A stretch of DNA of 64,000 nucleotides from JAQUCI01 sp034932685 (GTDB taxonomy: Bacteria; Bacillota_I; Bacilli_A; Erysipelotrichales; Erysipelotrichaceae), in assembly GCA_034932685.1 (NCBI GenBank), contig JAYFOM010000020.1:1-64000 (forward strand), in the 5' to 3' direction. Both the position numbers and the translations under genes were made by a program. Position 1 is the stretch's first letter. Each line of letters starts with the position of its first letter. Positions 1 to 8,931 of this stretch are shown here, piece after piece. A model generated the notes under the pieces. That model saw only the letters and a list, made by a program, of their open reading frames with translations. It was not told where the DNA came from and did not search any database.

Positions 1-112
1 GTGATGATGGCGAAATGGTCACACCTGTTCCCATCCCGAACACAGAAGTTAAGCATTTCAGCGGCGACGATAGCTATACTAGCTATAGTGAAATTAGCTC
101 ATTGCCAGATAA
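1..112 (+). rRNA. rrf: 5S ribosomal RNA, 5' end cut by the window
   Basis: The first bases read as the body of a bacterial 5S rRNA: the conserved block CCCATCCCGAACACAGAAGT lies at about 31-50, followed by the usual helix and the closing TTGCCAG near 102-108. Only the first few bases of the 5' strand of helix I appear to be missing. The 16S and 23S genes would lie upstream, outside the window. The 3' end is estimated from where helix I should close, just before a terminator hairpin. Confidence 0.93.
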
Positions 113-115
113 ATT

Positions 116-139
116 ACTCCCTTTATTGGGAGTTTTTTT
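116..139 (+). terminator. terminator of the rRNA operon
   Basis: ACTCCC / loop TTTATT / GGGAGT followed by a run of T. It sits directly after the 5S rRNA. Confidence 0.9.
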
Positions 140-143
140 ATAA

Positions 144-166
144 GAAAAATCGTCTTTTCAGACGAT
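144..166 (-). terminator. terminator of psuKG, overlapping the psuG stop
   Basis: On the minus strand ATCGTC-TGAAAA-GACGAT is followed by a T-rich tract. The TGA stop of psuG lies in the loop, so the hairpin uses the last codons of the gene. Confidence 0.75.
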
Positions 167-1078
167 CTTTGTTAATCCTTCAGCAATTTCAGCTGCTAGT
201 CTTACATTATTGAAGACAAGAGCTTTATTAGCGGCAACACTTTTGCCCTTTGTGGATTTGTGTAAAGCACTCAAGAGAAATGGCGTAACATCTTTACCCT
301 TTATTCCTTTTACTTCACATGCTTTTAATGCTTCATCTATTTCGTGATTTATGTAGGTAGGATCAAGTTCATTATCAAAAGGAATTGGGTTAGTAACTAG
401 TAATGCAGATCTTAATTTAAAGTCATCTCTTACTTTAATTGCCTTTACAATAGTATCAACATCATCAATTCGATAGTCAACTTCAAAGCCACTATCGCGA
501 GTGTAGAAAGCAGGTATATTATTAGTTTTATAACCAATAATACATACACCGTGTGTTTCTAGGTACTCCTTTGTGCGTTCAATATCTAAGATGGACTTGG
601 CACCCGCACAAACAACAGTTATTGGGGTTTGTGCTAGTTCCTCTAAATCCGCGGATACATCCATTGTTAATTCACCATGACGATGTACGCCACCAATGCC
701 GCCTGTCGCAAAAACTCTAATATTAGCTAAATGAGCTAACATTGCGGTTGTAGTGACCGTTGTGGCTCCATCTTCTTTTAAAGCAATGGTAGCGGCAACA
801 TCTCGCCTTGAACATTTCTTCATATTGCGATTAGTCGCAAAATAAGTTAGTTGTTCTTCGCTCATGCCAATATGAATTTTACCATTGATAATACCAATTG
901 TTGCTGGCACTACATTAAGCTCTTTCAAAATACGTTCACATTCTTTTGCGCATTCTAAATTAGCTGGATAATCAAAGCCATGTGCGATGATCGTACTTTC
1001 TAGTGCGACAATCGGTTTATTTTCCTTTAAGGCTTTCTCTACCTCTAAACTAAGGACAAAGTAATCATTTAAGTTCAT
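158..1078 (-). CDS. psuG: pseudouridine-5'-phosphate glycosidase
   Basis: Cleaves pseudouridine 5'-phosphate to uracil and ribose 5-phosphate in the cytoplasm. The protein carries the family landmarks ALESTIIAHG near the N terminus (conserved Glu), KCSRRD (conserved Lys), the metal-site segment MDVSADLEEL and CAGAKSILD; length about 306 aa matches the family. The reading frame opens at 1090, but GGAG lies inside that first codon pair and is spaced correctly for the ATG at 1078, so the internal start (MNLNDYF) is preferred. It overlaps the end of psuK by 14 nt, implying translational coupling. With psuK it forms a complete pathway for salvaging or degrading pseudouridine from RNA turnover. Confidence 0.95.
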   Translation of the reverse strand: MNLNDYFVLSLEVEKALKENKPIVALESTIIAHGFDYPANLECAKECERILKELNVVPATIGIINGKIHIGMSEEQLTYFATNRNMKKCSRRDVAATIALKEDGATTVTTTAMLAHLANIRVFATGGIGGVHRHGELTMDVSADLEELAQTPITVVCAGAKSILDIERTKEYLETHGVCIIGYKTNNIPAFYTRDSGFEVDYRIDDVDTIVKAIKVRDDFKLRSALLVTNPIPFDNELDPTYINHEIDEALKACEVKGIKGKDVTPFLLSALHKSTKGKSVAANKALVFNNVRLAAEIAEGLTKIV

Positions 1079-2024
1079 ATTTTTCTCCATTTCTGATTAT
1101 TTCCATAACTTTATTTACTGTGATCATTGGATTGACCGCTGTTATACTATCTAGTGCTAAAGCTGACATTCCACTAGCAAATAAGGCTGATTCTTGAATT
1201 GAAAGATCATTAATACCGCCATAAATAATACCAGCCATAAAAGCATCACCAGCTCCGGTTGCGTTTTTAATCGTATAAGCATAGCTTGGCAAATATCCTT
1301 TCGTTTCTTTATTTTGATAATAAACACCATCTTTACCAAGAGTAATAAAAATGTTACTTAAGCCTTGTTTGATAAGTTCTAAACTGGCTAGTTCAAGTGA
1401 TAATCTATCATTTATTTCAATATCACTTAAGTAAGACGCTTCTAAGGCATTACATTTTAAGGTATCGAATTTACTTAGTTTACCTTTAATTGATTTAGCT
1501 TTATTTGTTGAAACAGGATCAACATAGATACGTGATTTTTGCGCGATATTTAAGATATGATCAATAATGGGTTCAGGTAGTGCTGCGTCAATGACTATCA
1601 TATCGCTTTTTTCAATTAGTGACTGATGTTTGATAATATGACTTAAAGGCATATTATCAAGTGCATTAGTATCCGATACAGCAACATGCATATCACCTTG
1701 ATCATCTAATATTGCCATATAGGTCGTAGTAGCGTGATCGTTTTGATAATATGAAGCAGAGATATCAATACCAACTTGTTCACATCTTTTTACTATCATA
1801 TCACTGAAATAATCTTTAGCTAGTGTTGTGATCAATTTGACATTGACATTACACAAAGCTAAATTCTCGCTTATATTGCGTGTTACCCCACCACAGTTAA
1901 CAACAATATTTCCCGGGTTTGAATCATTGATCAAAAGCGGCTTTTCGCTTCTACCATAAATATCTATCATTGATGCCCCAATCGCTGTAACTTCGTTTTT
2001 CATTTTTTGTTTAGTTTGTTTCAT
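1065..2024 (-). CDS. psuK: pseudouridine kinase (PfkB family)
   Basis: Phosphorylates pseudouridine to its 5'-phosphate, the substrate of the next gene. The 319-aa protein has the PfkB signature NATGAGDAFMAG, with the catalytic Asp, near residue 255, and a glycine-rich N-terminal segment (NCGGVTRNISENLA). Family alone would allow other ribo- or sugar kinases; coupling to psuG decides the assignment. First ATG at 2024 has a weak GGTGA upstream; ATG at 2003 (MKNEVTA) is an alternative start. Confidence 0.92.
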   Translation of the reverse strand: MKQTKQKMKNEVTAIGASMIDIYGRSEKPLLINDSNPGNIVVNCGGVTRNISENLALCNVNVKLITTLAKDYFSDMIVKRCEQVGIDISASYYQNDHATTTYMAILDDQGDMHVAVSDTNALDNMPLSHIIKHQSLIEKSDMIVIDAALPEPIIDHILNIAQKSRIYVDPVSTNKAKSIKGKLSKFDTLKCNALEASYLSDIEINDRLSLELASLELIKQGLSNIFITLGKDGVYYQNKETKGYLPSYAYTIKNATGAGDAFMAGIIYGGINDLSIQESALFASGMSALALDSITAVNPMITVNKVMEIIRNGEKYELK

Positions 2025-2187
2025 ATCACCATGCGTTTATTTATATCGAATAAGCCGTATCTAAATTGTAACATATTATCATATCATAATGCGTTCACTG
2101 ATAAATAAATCGCACAAACATCTGGATGTTTTTATCTTTACATACCATAGTTTCTACCATAGAATAAAAGATATGTGAGGTGCAAAA

Positions 2188-2835
2188 ATGATAAAAGCAG
2201 TAGTATTTGATATGGATGGCGTTATCGTTGATAGTGAGATTGAATATATCAAAAATGTTCAAAAGATTTTGAAGGGTCATAAATTGGAAGTCGCTCTTGA
2301 AGATCTCTATTATATTGGTGGCGGCTCAGCAAAACACTACAATGAGAATATTGCCAAATTTTTAAATGTAACACCAGAGGTCGCAACCGCCTATCATCGT
2401 CAGTTTAATATTGATTTTCCAACAGATTTTAGAAAACTATTAAGACCAGAAGCGGTAGCGCTTTTAGATTATTTAAAAGCTGAGGGCTTTCCAATTGCGC
2501 TAGCATCATCAGGAGCGCTTGAAAGAATTCAAGTTAAGCTTGATCAGTGTGAACTTCATGGTTATTTTGACCATATTGTCAGTGGCACCCAATTTCCAAA
2601 AACTAAGCCTGATCCTCAGATATTTCTTCACACAGCTGAACTTTTAAAGGTTAAACCGGAAGAATGCATGGTAATAGAGGACTCAGAAATGGGTATTACG
2701 GGAGGTTATAACGCAGGAATGTGTGTGGTAGCTTTATATGATCCACGGTTTAAATTTAATACATCAAAAGCAACATATGTCGTAAATAACTTAGCAGAGA
2801 TCAAACCATTACTTATCGAATTAAATAAAAAATAA
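2188..2835 (+). CDS. HAD-superfamily phosphatase/phosphomutase, subfamily IA
   Basis: A 215-aa HAD hydrolase resembling beta-phosphoglucomutase and small sugar-phosphate phosphatases. Motif I is VVFDMDGVIVDS at residues 5-16 with both nucleophile Asp residues, motif II is ALASSGA, motif III Lys lies in FPKTKPDP, and motif IV is MVIEDSEMGI. GAGGTG sits 5 nt before the ATG. Divergent from psuKG: a phosphatase acting on pseudouridine 5'-phosphate or a ribose phosphate would fit the neighbourhood, but the substrate cannot be read from sequence. Confidence 0.88.
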   Translation: MIKAVVFDMDGVIVDSEIEYIKNVQKILKGHKLEVALEDLYYIGGGSAKHYNENIAKFLNVTPEVATAYHRQFNIDFPTDFRKLLRPEAVALLDYLKAEGFPIALASSGALERIQVKLDQCELHGYFDHIVSGTQFPKTKPDPQIFLHTAELLKVKPEECMVIEDSEMGITGGYNAGMCVVALYDPRFKFNTSKATYVVNNLAEIKPLLIELNKK

Positions 2836-2852
2836 CCGTTTGGTTATTTTTT
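2831..2852. terminator. bidirectional terminator between convergent genes
   Basis: AATAACC-GTTT-GGTTATT flanked by A-run and T-run on either side. It overlaps the stop of the HAD gene and abuts the stop of the convergent permease. Confidence 0.75.
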
Positions 2853-5800
2853 ATTCGACTGATTTTAATGATTCGACCATCTTTATATTTCTTAGTTTTT
2901 TAGTCATCGTGATATTGACGATCAGTGAAAAGACAAGGGTTATCACCACAGCGTAAACATAACTTAATGGATATATCTCGCGACCAAACATAACCGCATC
3001 AAGCTCTGCAATTTTCATGATAAATAAATGCAAGATTTTTCCAAGCAGTAAGCCAAGTAATGAACCAATGAATGTTAAGATTATTATTTCACGATAAACA
3101 TAATTAGACACTTCTTTAGGTGTAAATCCTAACACTTTTATTGTTGCAATCTCTCGTAATCGCTCACTTATATTGACATTGCTAAGATTATATAAAACCA
3201 CAAAGGCAAGGATTCCAGCGCTTAGTATCATAACAACTACTACTAAGTTTAAACTAGTTATCATATCATTGAACTGATCGGCGATACCTGAATAGAAGGT
3301 GAGTGAATCAATTTTGCCACTATCAATGAGCTGTGTACCAAACTGTGCTTCGCTTATTGTTGAAGTATCATTGAGCTTAATGATCGATGAGTTATATATT
3401 GGTCTTAATGAAAATAGATCACGATAATAGTTAGCTGCCATAAAAACATAATGGCCAACATAGTTTTCAGCGATCCCGGTAATAGTGGCTTGTTCTTTGT
3501 AACCATCGTTATTAGCGATGGTTAGCTTATCATTTATCTTTAGATTAAGATCGGTAGCTGCCTTCTCGGTTATGATAATTCCACTATTTTTAATATTGAT
3601 CGTTTGTTTTGTTGTTCTTTCTCGCAAATGATAGAAGTCTCGATATTGAACAATATCATATGGAATGATTATCGTTACTGCTAGTTCTTCATTTCCAACA
3701 TAAATCGTACCGTTTGTTTCGCTTATCAACATGGCATCTTCAACATTGGTCTGTGTTTTAAGTTTATCAATGTAATCTTGCTTGTCAACAAGTGAAAGAT
3801 TACTTGTAAATTTAGCAGCTGTTGCATAACTTATGATCTGCTCAAACTGATAAGAAGCTATTTGCCCTATAGAATCTCTTATACCAAAACCTGATAATAG
3901 CAATGCTGAGCAACCTGAAATGCCAATTACTGTCATTAAGAAACGTTTTTTGTATCTAAAGATATTACGAGCAGTGACTTTTGCAGTAAATGACATGCGA
4001 CGCCATAGGAAGTTTAAATGTTCTAGAATAATCTTTTTACCATTTACTGGAGCCTTGGGTCTTAGTAATGAGGCAGGATTATCTTTTAGTATGACATAAC
4101 AAGAGGAGTAGCTTGCTAGTAATGTTGTAGTGATAGCAATCAAAGACGTAGTTAATGCTAGCGAAATATTGGGTAGGTAAACAATCTCTGGCACTGTATA
4201 CATAGTGTTCCAAACTTCAAAGATTACAGTCGGGAAAATATACATACCCGATACGATACCAATCAGACAACCAGCAATACTGGCGATAAGAGCGTAATTT
4301 AGGTATTTGCTTATAATTCTAAAGTCACTATAACCAAGCGCTTTGAGTGTTCCTATGGTAGCTCGTTGTTCATCAATCATTCTAGTCATCGTTGTAGAAC
4401 ATACTAGTGCAGCAACCAAAAAGAAAAACAAAGGAAATACCTGTGCAATATTATCCATACGATCAGCTGCCGCGCCATAATCGCGATAACTGTAATGAGA
4501 ATTACGATCAAGGATGTACCATTGTGCTTCAGCAATAGCTGCTATATCCTTTTCAGCTCTAATGATCTGTTCTTGAGCGTCAAGCAGTTTCTCTTTACCT
4601 TCTTGCTTTTGACGATCAAGTTCTAACTGACCATTAATTAAAGTCGTCTGTCCATCATCAATTTTCTTCTGTGCTTTCGCAAATTCGATATTAGCTGCAT
4701 TTTGTGTTTCTATGAGTTGTTTTTCACCATCAGTTATTTGATTTTGATATAAGATGATCGTGTTTTGAAGGGTTGCTAATTGTTGTTGTAGTGTAACTAA
4801 GCCAGTGTTAGCTAAATTAATATTGGTTTGAATTTGATTTCTTCTATTTTCTAAAGTGAGTAATTCGCTTTGATATGTATTACGTTGAACTAAAAGACTA
4901 GAATTAGTTGATTCAAGTGAACTGATTTCGTTTACTATTATTTGATATTCTGGATCAGTAGGATCGGTTGTTGTAAGCTGTTGATTTAGTTGATCAATTT
5001 GTTGTTGATTACTAGAGATTTGATCATTAATCTCGCTTATTTGAGATTGTTTTTGTGTGATTGCTATATTGACATCAATAAGTTCTTCTTCATAACCAGC
5101 CACTAGGATATCAAGTTGCTCTTTAGTTTGTTGATATTGTTGATCTAGTTGATCGTATGTTTGTTGCGTCAATACCAATGCTTGTTTTGCTGTGTCGATA
5201 TCGCTTTGATAACTTTGAATAGTAATCGCAAGTAATAACTGATTATTAGCCAATTCTATTTGTCCTCTGATCAGCTCAAATCGGGCTTCTTCAAGTTCTC
5301 GTTCTGCTTTTTCTATCTCAGTTTCATAAGTAGTCAATCCATCTTGGTATTCTTGTTTTGCTTCATCAAGTTTTTTATTTGCTTCATCGATGATTTCGTT
5401 ATATCTTTTTTCCGACTGAATATTACCAATAACACCAAGTTGATCAACAACGGTTTCTATATGATCAAAGTAAGATGATTGATAGGAGTTGTACGCTTTC
5501 GCACCATCGATTGTGACAAATATCTCGTGATAATAATCGCTGATGAAATCACTATTTGGAATAACGATAAAAGCATCAATTCTACCATCTTTGATATTAG
5601 TTGTACCTTTTTGATAAGAAAGATAATAGGGGGTTTTTACAATACCAACAATCTTGTAAGTATCAACAACTAGAGAGGATAGAATGTCTTTGTCTGTTCC
5701 GCTTTCTAAGGTAATTGTATCGCCTAAATTGAGATTACTTTGAAATAGTTGTAAATCTTCAATTAAGCACTCACCGGACGTTTTAGGATAACGGCCCTCT

Positions 5801-6192
5801 ATCAATGCATATTGATTAATATAGTTTTCATTATCACTATTGGTATTTTTGATATCAATACCATGAGCTATCAGTACATACTCATAGGTATCTTTAATAG
5901 TTGTAACTGGCATGCTCATCGTCGCAAAAACACCATCAACACCCTCGGTGTTTTTGATTGCTATAATATCACTGTTGTTTAATCCAAAATTAGATAGGAT
6001 GCGAAGATCCATAAGATTATAGCGATCATAATATGCATCAGCGGATGCTTTCATAACACTACTTGCAGCTTTTATACCTGCAAAAAAGGCTACACCAATG
6101 GCAACGATTGCGAATATGGATAAAAAACGTTCGAAAGAACGTTTAATTTCTCGGAAGAGATCAATAGTAAGAATTGAGCGCTTTTTTTTCAT
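2851..6192 (-). CDS. ABC transporter permease, FtsX/MacB type, with long extracytoplasmic coiled coil
   Basis: A 1113-aa membrane protein. One membrane helix lies at about 22-42, followed by an extracellular domain to ~260, then a heptad-rich Gln/Glu/Leu/Ile coiled coil from ~264 to ~557. FtsX-type three-helix blocks follow at ~584-700 and ~749 plus 977-1095, each with the EQRATIGTLKALGYS / LREIATIKVLGFT signature. The duplicated FtsX layout is known from Gram-positive peptide-resistance and lipoprotein-type transporters; the coiled coil suggests reaching into or across the cell envelope (inference). GTG codons at 6198 and 6195 precede the ATG at 6192, but TGATG coupling with the ATPase favours 6192. 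Substrate unknown. Confidence 0.88.
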   Translation of the reverse strand: MKKKRSILTIDLFREIKRSFERFLSIFAIVAIGVAFFAGIKAASSVMKASADAYYDRYNLMDLRILSNFGLNNSDIIAIKNTEGVDGVFATMSMPVTTIKDTYEYVLIAHGIDIKNTNSDNENYINQYALIEGRYPKTSGECLIEDLQLFQSNLNLGDTITLESGTDKDILSSLVVDTYKIVGIVKTPYYLSYQKGTTNIKDGRIDAFIVIPNSDFISDYYHEIFVTIDGAKAYNSYQSSYFDHIETVVDQLGVIGNIQSEKRYNEIIDEANKKLDEAKQEYQDGLTTYETEIEKAERELEEARFELIRGQIELANNQLLLAITIQSYQSDIDTAKQALVLTQQTYDQLDQQYQQTKEQLDILVAGYEEELIDVNIAITQKQSQISEINDQISSNQQQIDQLNQQLTTTDPTDPEYQIIVNEISSLESTNSSLLVQRNTYQSELLTLENRRNQIQTNINLANTGLVTLQQQLATLQNTIILYQNQITDGEKQLIETQNAANIEFAKAQKKIDDGQTTLINGQLELDRQKQEGKEKLLDAQEQIIRAEKDIAAIAEAQWYILDRNSHYSYRDYGAAADRMDNIAQVFPLFFFLVAALVCSTTMTRMIDEQRATIGTLKALGYSDFRIISKYLNYALIASIAGCLIGIVSGMYIFPTVIFEVWNTMYTVPEIVYLPNISLALTTSLIAITTTLLASYSSCYVILKDNPASLLRPKAPVNGKKIILEHLNFLWRRMSFTAKVTARNIFRYKKRFLMTVIGISGCSALLLSGFGIRDSIGQIASYQFEQIISYATAAKFTSNLSLVDKQDYIDKLKTQTNVEDAMLISETNGTIYVGNEELAVTIIIPYDIVQYRDFYHLRERTTKQTINIKNSGIIITEKAATDLNLKINDKLTIANNDGYKEQATITGIAENYVGHYVFMAANYYRDLFSLRPIYNSSIIKLNDTSTISEAQFGTQLIDSGKIDSLTFYSGIADQFNDMITSLNLVVVVMILSAGILAFVVLYNLSNVNISERLREIATIKVLGFTPKEVSNYVYREIIILTFIGSLLGLLLGKILHLFIMKIAELDAVMFGREIYPLSYVYAVVITLVFSLIVNITMTKKLRNIKMVESLKSVE

Positions 6193-6893
6193 CACCACTC
6201 AATACTTTCTATTGGTAAGGGATTTTCATTGATCTCAATTGAATCAACAATACCGCTTTTGATTTTGATAACTTTATCGCCCATTGCGGTTAATGCTAGG
6301 TTATGGGTGATAATGATAACAGTCATATTTTGATTACGACATGTGTCTTGTAAAAGTTTTAAGATCGCTTTTCCTGTTTTATAATCAAGGGCACCTGTTG
6401 GTTCATCACATAGTAATAGTTTGGGATTTTTAGCTAGTGCTCTGGCTATTGCAACGCGTTGTTGTTCACCGCCTGATAATTGTGATGGAAAATTGTTCTT
6501 ACGATTCTTCAATCCAACAGCGTCAATAGTATCTTCTATATTAAGTGGTTCTTTACATATTTGTGTGGCTAGTTCAACATTCTCAATCGCAGTTAAGTTT
6601 TGGACTAAGTTATAGAATTGAAAAACAAAACCAATATCATAACGACGATAATTAGTAAGTTCTTTTTCATTGAAACTACTTATTTCTAAATCATCAACTA
6701 GGATCTGACCGCTACTTACTTTATCCATGCCCCCTAGGATGTTTAGTATTGTTGATTTACCAGCACCACTGGCACCTGCCACTACTACAAACTCACCTTT
6801 TTCAATAGCGAAAGATACACCATCAAGGGCAGTAATATTAACTTCACCCATTTTATAGATTTTTTTAACATCAATAAACTCAATATATGCCAT
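6192..6893 (-). CDS. ABC transporter ATP-binding protein (LolD/MacB type)
   Basis: A 233-aa nucleotide-binding subunit partnering the FtsX-like permease, whose start codon overlaps its TGA. Walker A GASGAGKST (about residues 39-47), signature LSGGEQQRVAIARAL, and Walker B LLLCDEPTGALD with the D-loop are all intact, so it should be an active ATPase. The EPTGALD variant is typical of the LolD/FtsE/MacB branch, which drives mechanotransmission rather than classical substrate translocation. A strong promoter overlapped by an inverted repeat lies immediately upstream. Confidence 0.93.
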   Translation of the reverse strand: MAYIEFIDVKKIYKMGEVNITALDGVSFAIEKGEFVVVAGASGAGKSTILNILGGMDKVSSGQILVDDLEISSFNEKELTNYRRYDIGFVFQFYNLVQNLTAIENVELATQICKEPLNIEDTIDAVGLKNRKNNFPSQLSGGEQQRVAIARALAKNPKLLLCDEPTGALDYKTGKAILKLLQDTCRNQNMTVIIITHNLALTAMGDKVIKIKSGIVDSIEINENPLPIESIEW

Positions 6894-6911
6894 TTATTCA
6901 TCTACTTTCAT

Positions 6912-6934
6912 TTGTATATGATAATAATATACAA
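6912..6934. promoter_or_regulatory. inverted repeat overlapping the ABC operon -10 box
   Basis: TTGTATAT - 7 nt - ATATACAA, perfect 8-bp arms, covering the -10 hexamer of the minus-strand promoter. It looks like a repressor operator; no regulator gene is adjacent. Confidence 0.55.
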
Positions 6935-6954
6935 TCGTTCATTATTGATGTCAA
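6926..6954 (-). promoter_or_regulatory. sigma-A promoter of the FtsX-type ABC operon
   Basis: On the minus strand TTGACA (6954-6949) and TATATT (6931-6926) are separated by 17 nt, about 30 nt before the ATPase start. Confidence 0.8.
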
Positions 6955-7001
6955 GATAATTACGATATCGATGCAAACAATCTTAAGTAAATCAAAATAA
7001 A

Positions 7002-7010
7002 TGATATAAT
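7002..7010 (+). promoter_or_regulatory. extended -10 promoter of the transketolase operon
   Basis: TGATATAAT matches the extended -10 form TGnTATAAT, 22 nt before the transketolase start. No good -35 is visible. Confidence 0.5.
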
Positions 7011-7031
7011 ATTATAAAGGATGGTGTAAGA

Positions 7032-7850
7032 ATGTATACGATAACGGAATTAGAAAAACATGCGCGTAATATACGTAAGAACATCATTAAGATGGTAGCT
7101 AGTGCCCAATCAGGTCACCCAGGAGGAAGCTTATCTGGCGTTGAAATTTTGACATGGCTTTATTTTAATGAAATGGATATCAACAAAGAAAATGTGAAAA
7201 CGATTGATCGTGATCGCTTTGTATTAAGTAAAGGTCATGCAACACCACTATTGTATGCGATACTATGTGAAAAAGGATTTTTACCTGAAGAGGAGTTAGT
7301 CACTTTTAGAGCTATAAATTCGCGATTACAAGGTCATCCAAATATGAATTATGTTGATGGTATTGATATGAGCACTGGAAGTCTTGGTCAAGGTTTATCT
7401 ACAGCTGTTGGTATGGCTTTAGCTAATAAGCTTGATAATAATGAACATCGTATCTATGCAATGATTGGCGATGGTGAGAGTCAAGAAGGACAAATTTGGG
7501 AAGCTTTTATGGCAGCTGCTAACTATAAGTTAGATAATCTTTGTGTAGTTCTAGACTTTAATGGTTTACAAATAGATGGTGACATTACCAAGGTTATGGA
7601 CCCTACACCATTTGCACCTAAGTATGAGGCGTTTAATTGGCATGTTATTTCGATTGATGGTCATGATTTTAAAGCGATCGCTGATGCTTTTGCATTAGCG
7701 AAAACAATTAAAAACAAACCAACAGTTATCATTGCTCACACTGTTAAAGGCAAAGGTGTTTCTTTTATGGAAAACGAAGCTAATTGGCATGGTTCTGCAA
7801 CTAATCCTGAACAAACAGAGCAAGCACTAAAAGAGATTGAAGGAGTATAA
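7032..7850 (+). CDS. transketolase, N-terminal (TPP-binding) subunit
   Basis: First half of a two-gene transketolase, moving two-carbon ketol units between sugar phosphates in the non-oxidative pentose phosphate pathway. The 272-aa protein has QSGHPGGSLS near residue 28, SKGHA, the TPP/Mg motif GDGESQEGQIWEA at about 155-167, and the closing HTVKGKG. Length is right for a split N-terminal subunit; a single-chain enzyme would be ~660 aa. AAGGATGG precedes the ATG. The C-terminal subunit begins one base after its stop. Confidence 0.95.
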   Translation: MYTITELEKHARNIRKNIIKMVASAQSGHPGGSLSGVEILTWLYFNEMDINKENVKTIDRDRFVLSKGHATPLLYAILCEKGFLPEEELVTFRAINSRLQGHPNMNYVDGIDMSTGSLGQGLSTAVGMALANKLDNNEHRIYAMIGDGESQEGQIWEAFMAAANYKLDNLCVVLDFNGLQIDGDITKVMDPTPFAPKYEAFNWHVISIDGHDFKAIADAFALAKTIKNKPTVIIAHTVKGKGVSFMENEANWHGSATNPEQTEQALKEIEGV

Positions 7851-7851
7851 G

Positions 7852-8781
7852 ATGGTAAAAAGAGCAACCAGAGAAGCCTATGGTAAAGCCTTGGCTGAAC
7901 TTATCCTTACGGATGAAAGAATTGTGGTTCTTGATGCTGACTTAACCAAAAGCACCAAGACAAATGAGGCACAAAAAGTATGTCCACAACGTCATTTTAA
8001 TATCGGTATTGCCGAAGCAAATATGATGTCAATTGCAGCAGGACTTGCGGCAAGTGGCAAGATCGTATATGCAAGTAGTTTTGCGATGTTTGCGGCTGGT
8101 CGTGCTTTTGAACAAGTGCGTAATAGTATCTGTTATTCAAAACTAAACGTTAAGATTTGTGCAAGTCATGCGGGGGTTACTTTGGGTGAGGATGGAGCAT
8201 CACATCAAAGTGTTGAAGATATTGCGTTGATGCGCTCGATTCCAAACATGCAGGTAATTCAACCAAGTGATGGTATCGAAACAGAAGCGGTGATAAAAGC
8301 GATCGCTAATATTGAAGGCCCCATCTATGTCAGACTTGGCCGTAGTGCGGTTGCGGAATATCATGATGATTCTTATCAGTTTACTTTTGGTAAAGGTGAA
8401 ATTGTGCGTCAAGGAAAAGATGTTGCTATCTTTGCGACTGGCTTGATGGTTCAAGAAGCACTTAAAGCAGCTGAAATACTAACTGCTAACAATATTGATT
8501 GTACCGTAATAAATATGGCAACGATCAAACCCATTGATAAAGAATTAATCCTTAAGATTGCTAAATCTCATAAATATCTAATGTCATGCGAAGAACATAA
8601 TATCTTAGCAGGTTTTGGTTCAGCTATTGCCGAGGTATTAGTTAGTGAGTATCCACATCAACTATCCATTTTAGGTATTCAGGATACATTTGGAGAAAGC
8701 GGAAAGCCGCAAGCTTTACTGGAAAAATATGGGTTAGCATTTCAAAGTATTGTAGATAGGATAAAAGAAGAGTATAAATAA
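7852..8781 (+). CDS. transketolase, C-terminal subunit
   Basis: Second half of the split transketolase, a 309-aa protein with the pyrimidine-binding domain (FNIGIAEANMMSIAAGLA, carrying the Glu that activates TPP) followed by the C-terminal regulatory domain (IFATGLMVQEAL; SCEEHNILAGFGSA). The ATG at 7852 is chosen because AAGGAG at 7840-7845 is ideally spaced; an in-frame TTG at 7837 lies in front of that site and is unlikely to be used. The subunits must assemble to make the active sites. Confidence 0.95.
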   Translation: MVKRATREAYGKALAELILTDERIVVLDADLTKSTKTNEAQKVCPQRHFNIGIAEANMMSIAAGLAASGKIVYASSFAMFAAGRAFEQVRNSICYSKLNVKICASHAGVTLGEDGASHQSVEDIALMRSIPNMQVIQPSDGIETEAVIKAIANIEGPIYVRLGRSAVAEYHDDSYQFTFGKGEIVRQGKDVAIFATGLMVQEALKAAEILTANNIDCTVINMATIKPIDKELILKIAKSHKYLMSCEEHNILAGFGSAIAEVLVSEYPHQLSILGIQDTFGESGKPQALLEKYGLAFQSIVDRIKEEYK

Positions 8782-8844
8782 CCATTTCTTGATGTTTATA
8801 AAACCATGATTTTATATTGTGGTTTTTATATCGATTATGGTTAT
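8778..8844. repeat. nested inverted repeats after the transketolase operon
   Basis: Outer arms ATAACCAT (8778-8785) and ATGGTTAT (8837-8844) enclose inner arms AAAACCA (8800-8806) and TGGTTTT (8820-8826). The inner hairpin may serve as a terminator, although its T tract is short. Confidence 0.45.
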
Positions 8845-8931
8845 ATAAAAGAGGAATGAAACATCATCATTTATCATCTGAAAACAGCTGTTATTTGTAG
8901 AAATATAGTTAATCATAACAAGGAGGATTAT

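Noticed and set aside
1..213. 70-aa frame across the 5S rRNA
   Set aside because: It lies in a structural RNA and its terminator.
4600..5240. Repetitive Gln/Ile-rich coding as a DNA repeat or CRISPR-like array
   Set aside because: The periodicity is heptad coding of a coiled coil with no conserved repeat unit at DNA level.
3300..5700. Several open frames opposite the FtsX-type permease
   Set aside because: They mirror the AT-rich permease coding sequence, have no ribosome sites and encode low-complexity Phe/Ile-rich strings.
8862..8910. 14-codon ORF after the transketolase genes
   Set aside because: The putative ribosome site touches the start codon and the peptide MKHHHLSSENSCYL has no supporting feature.
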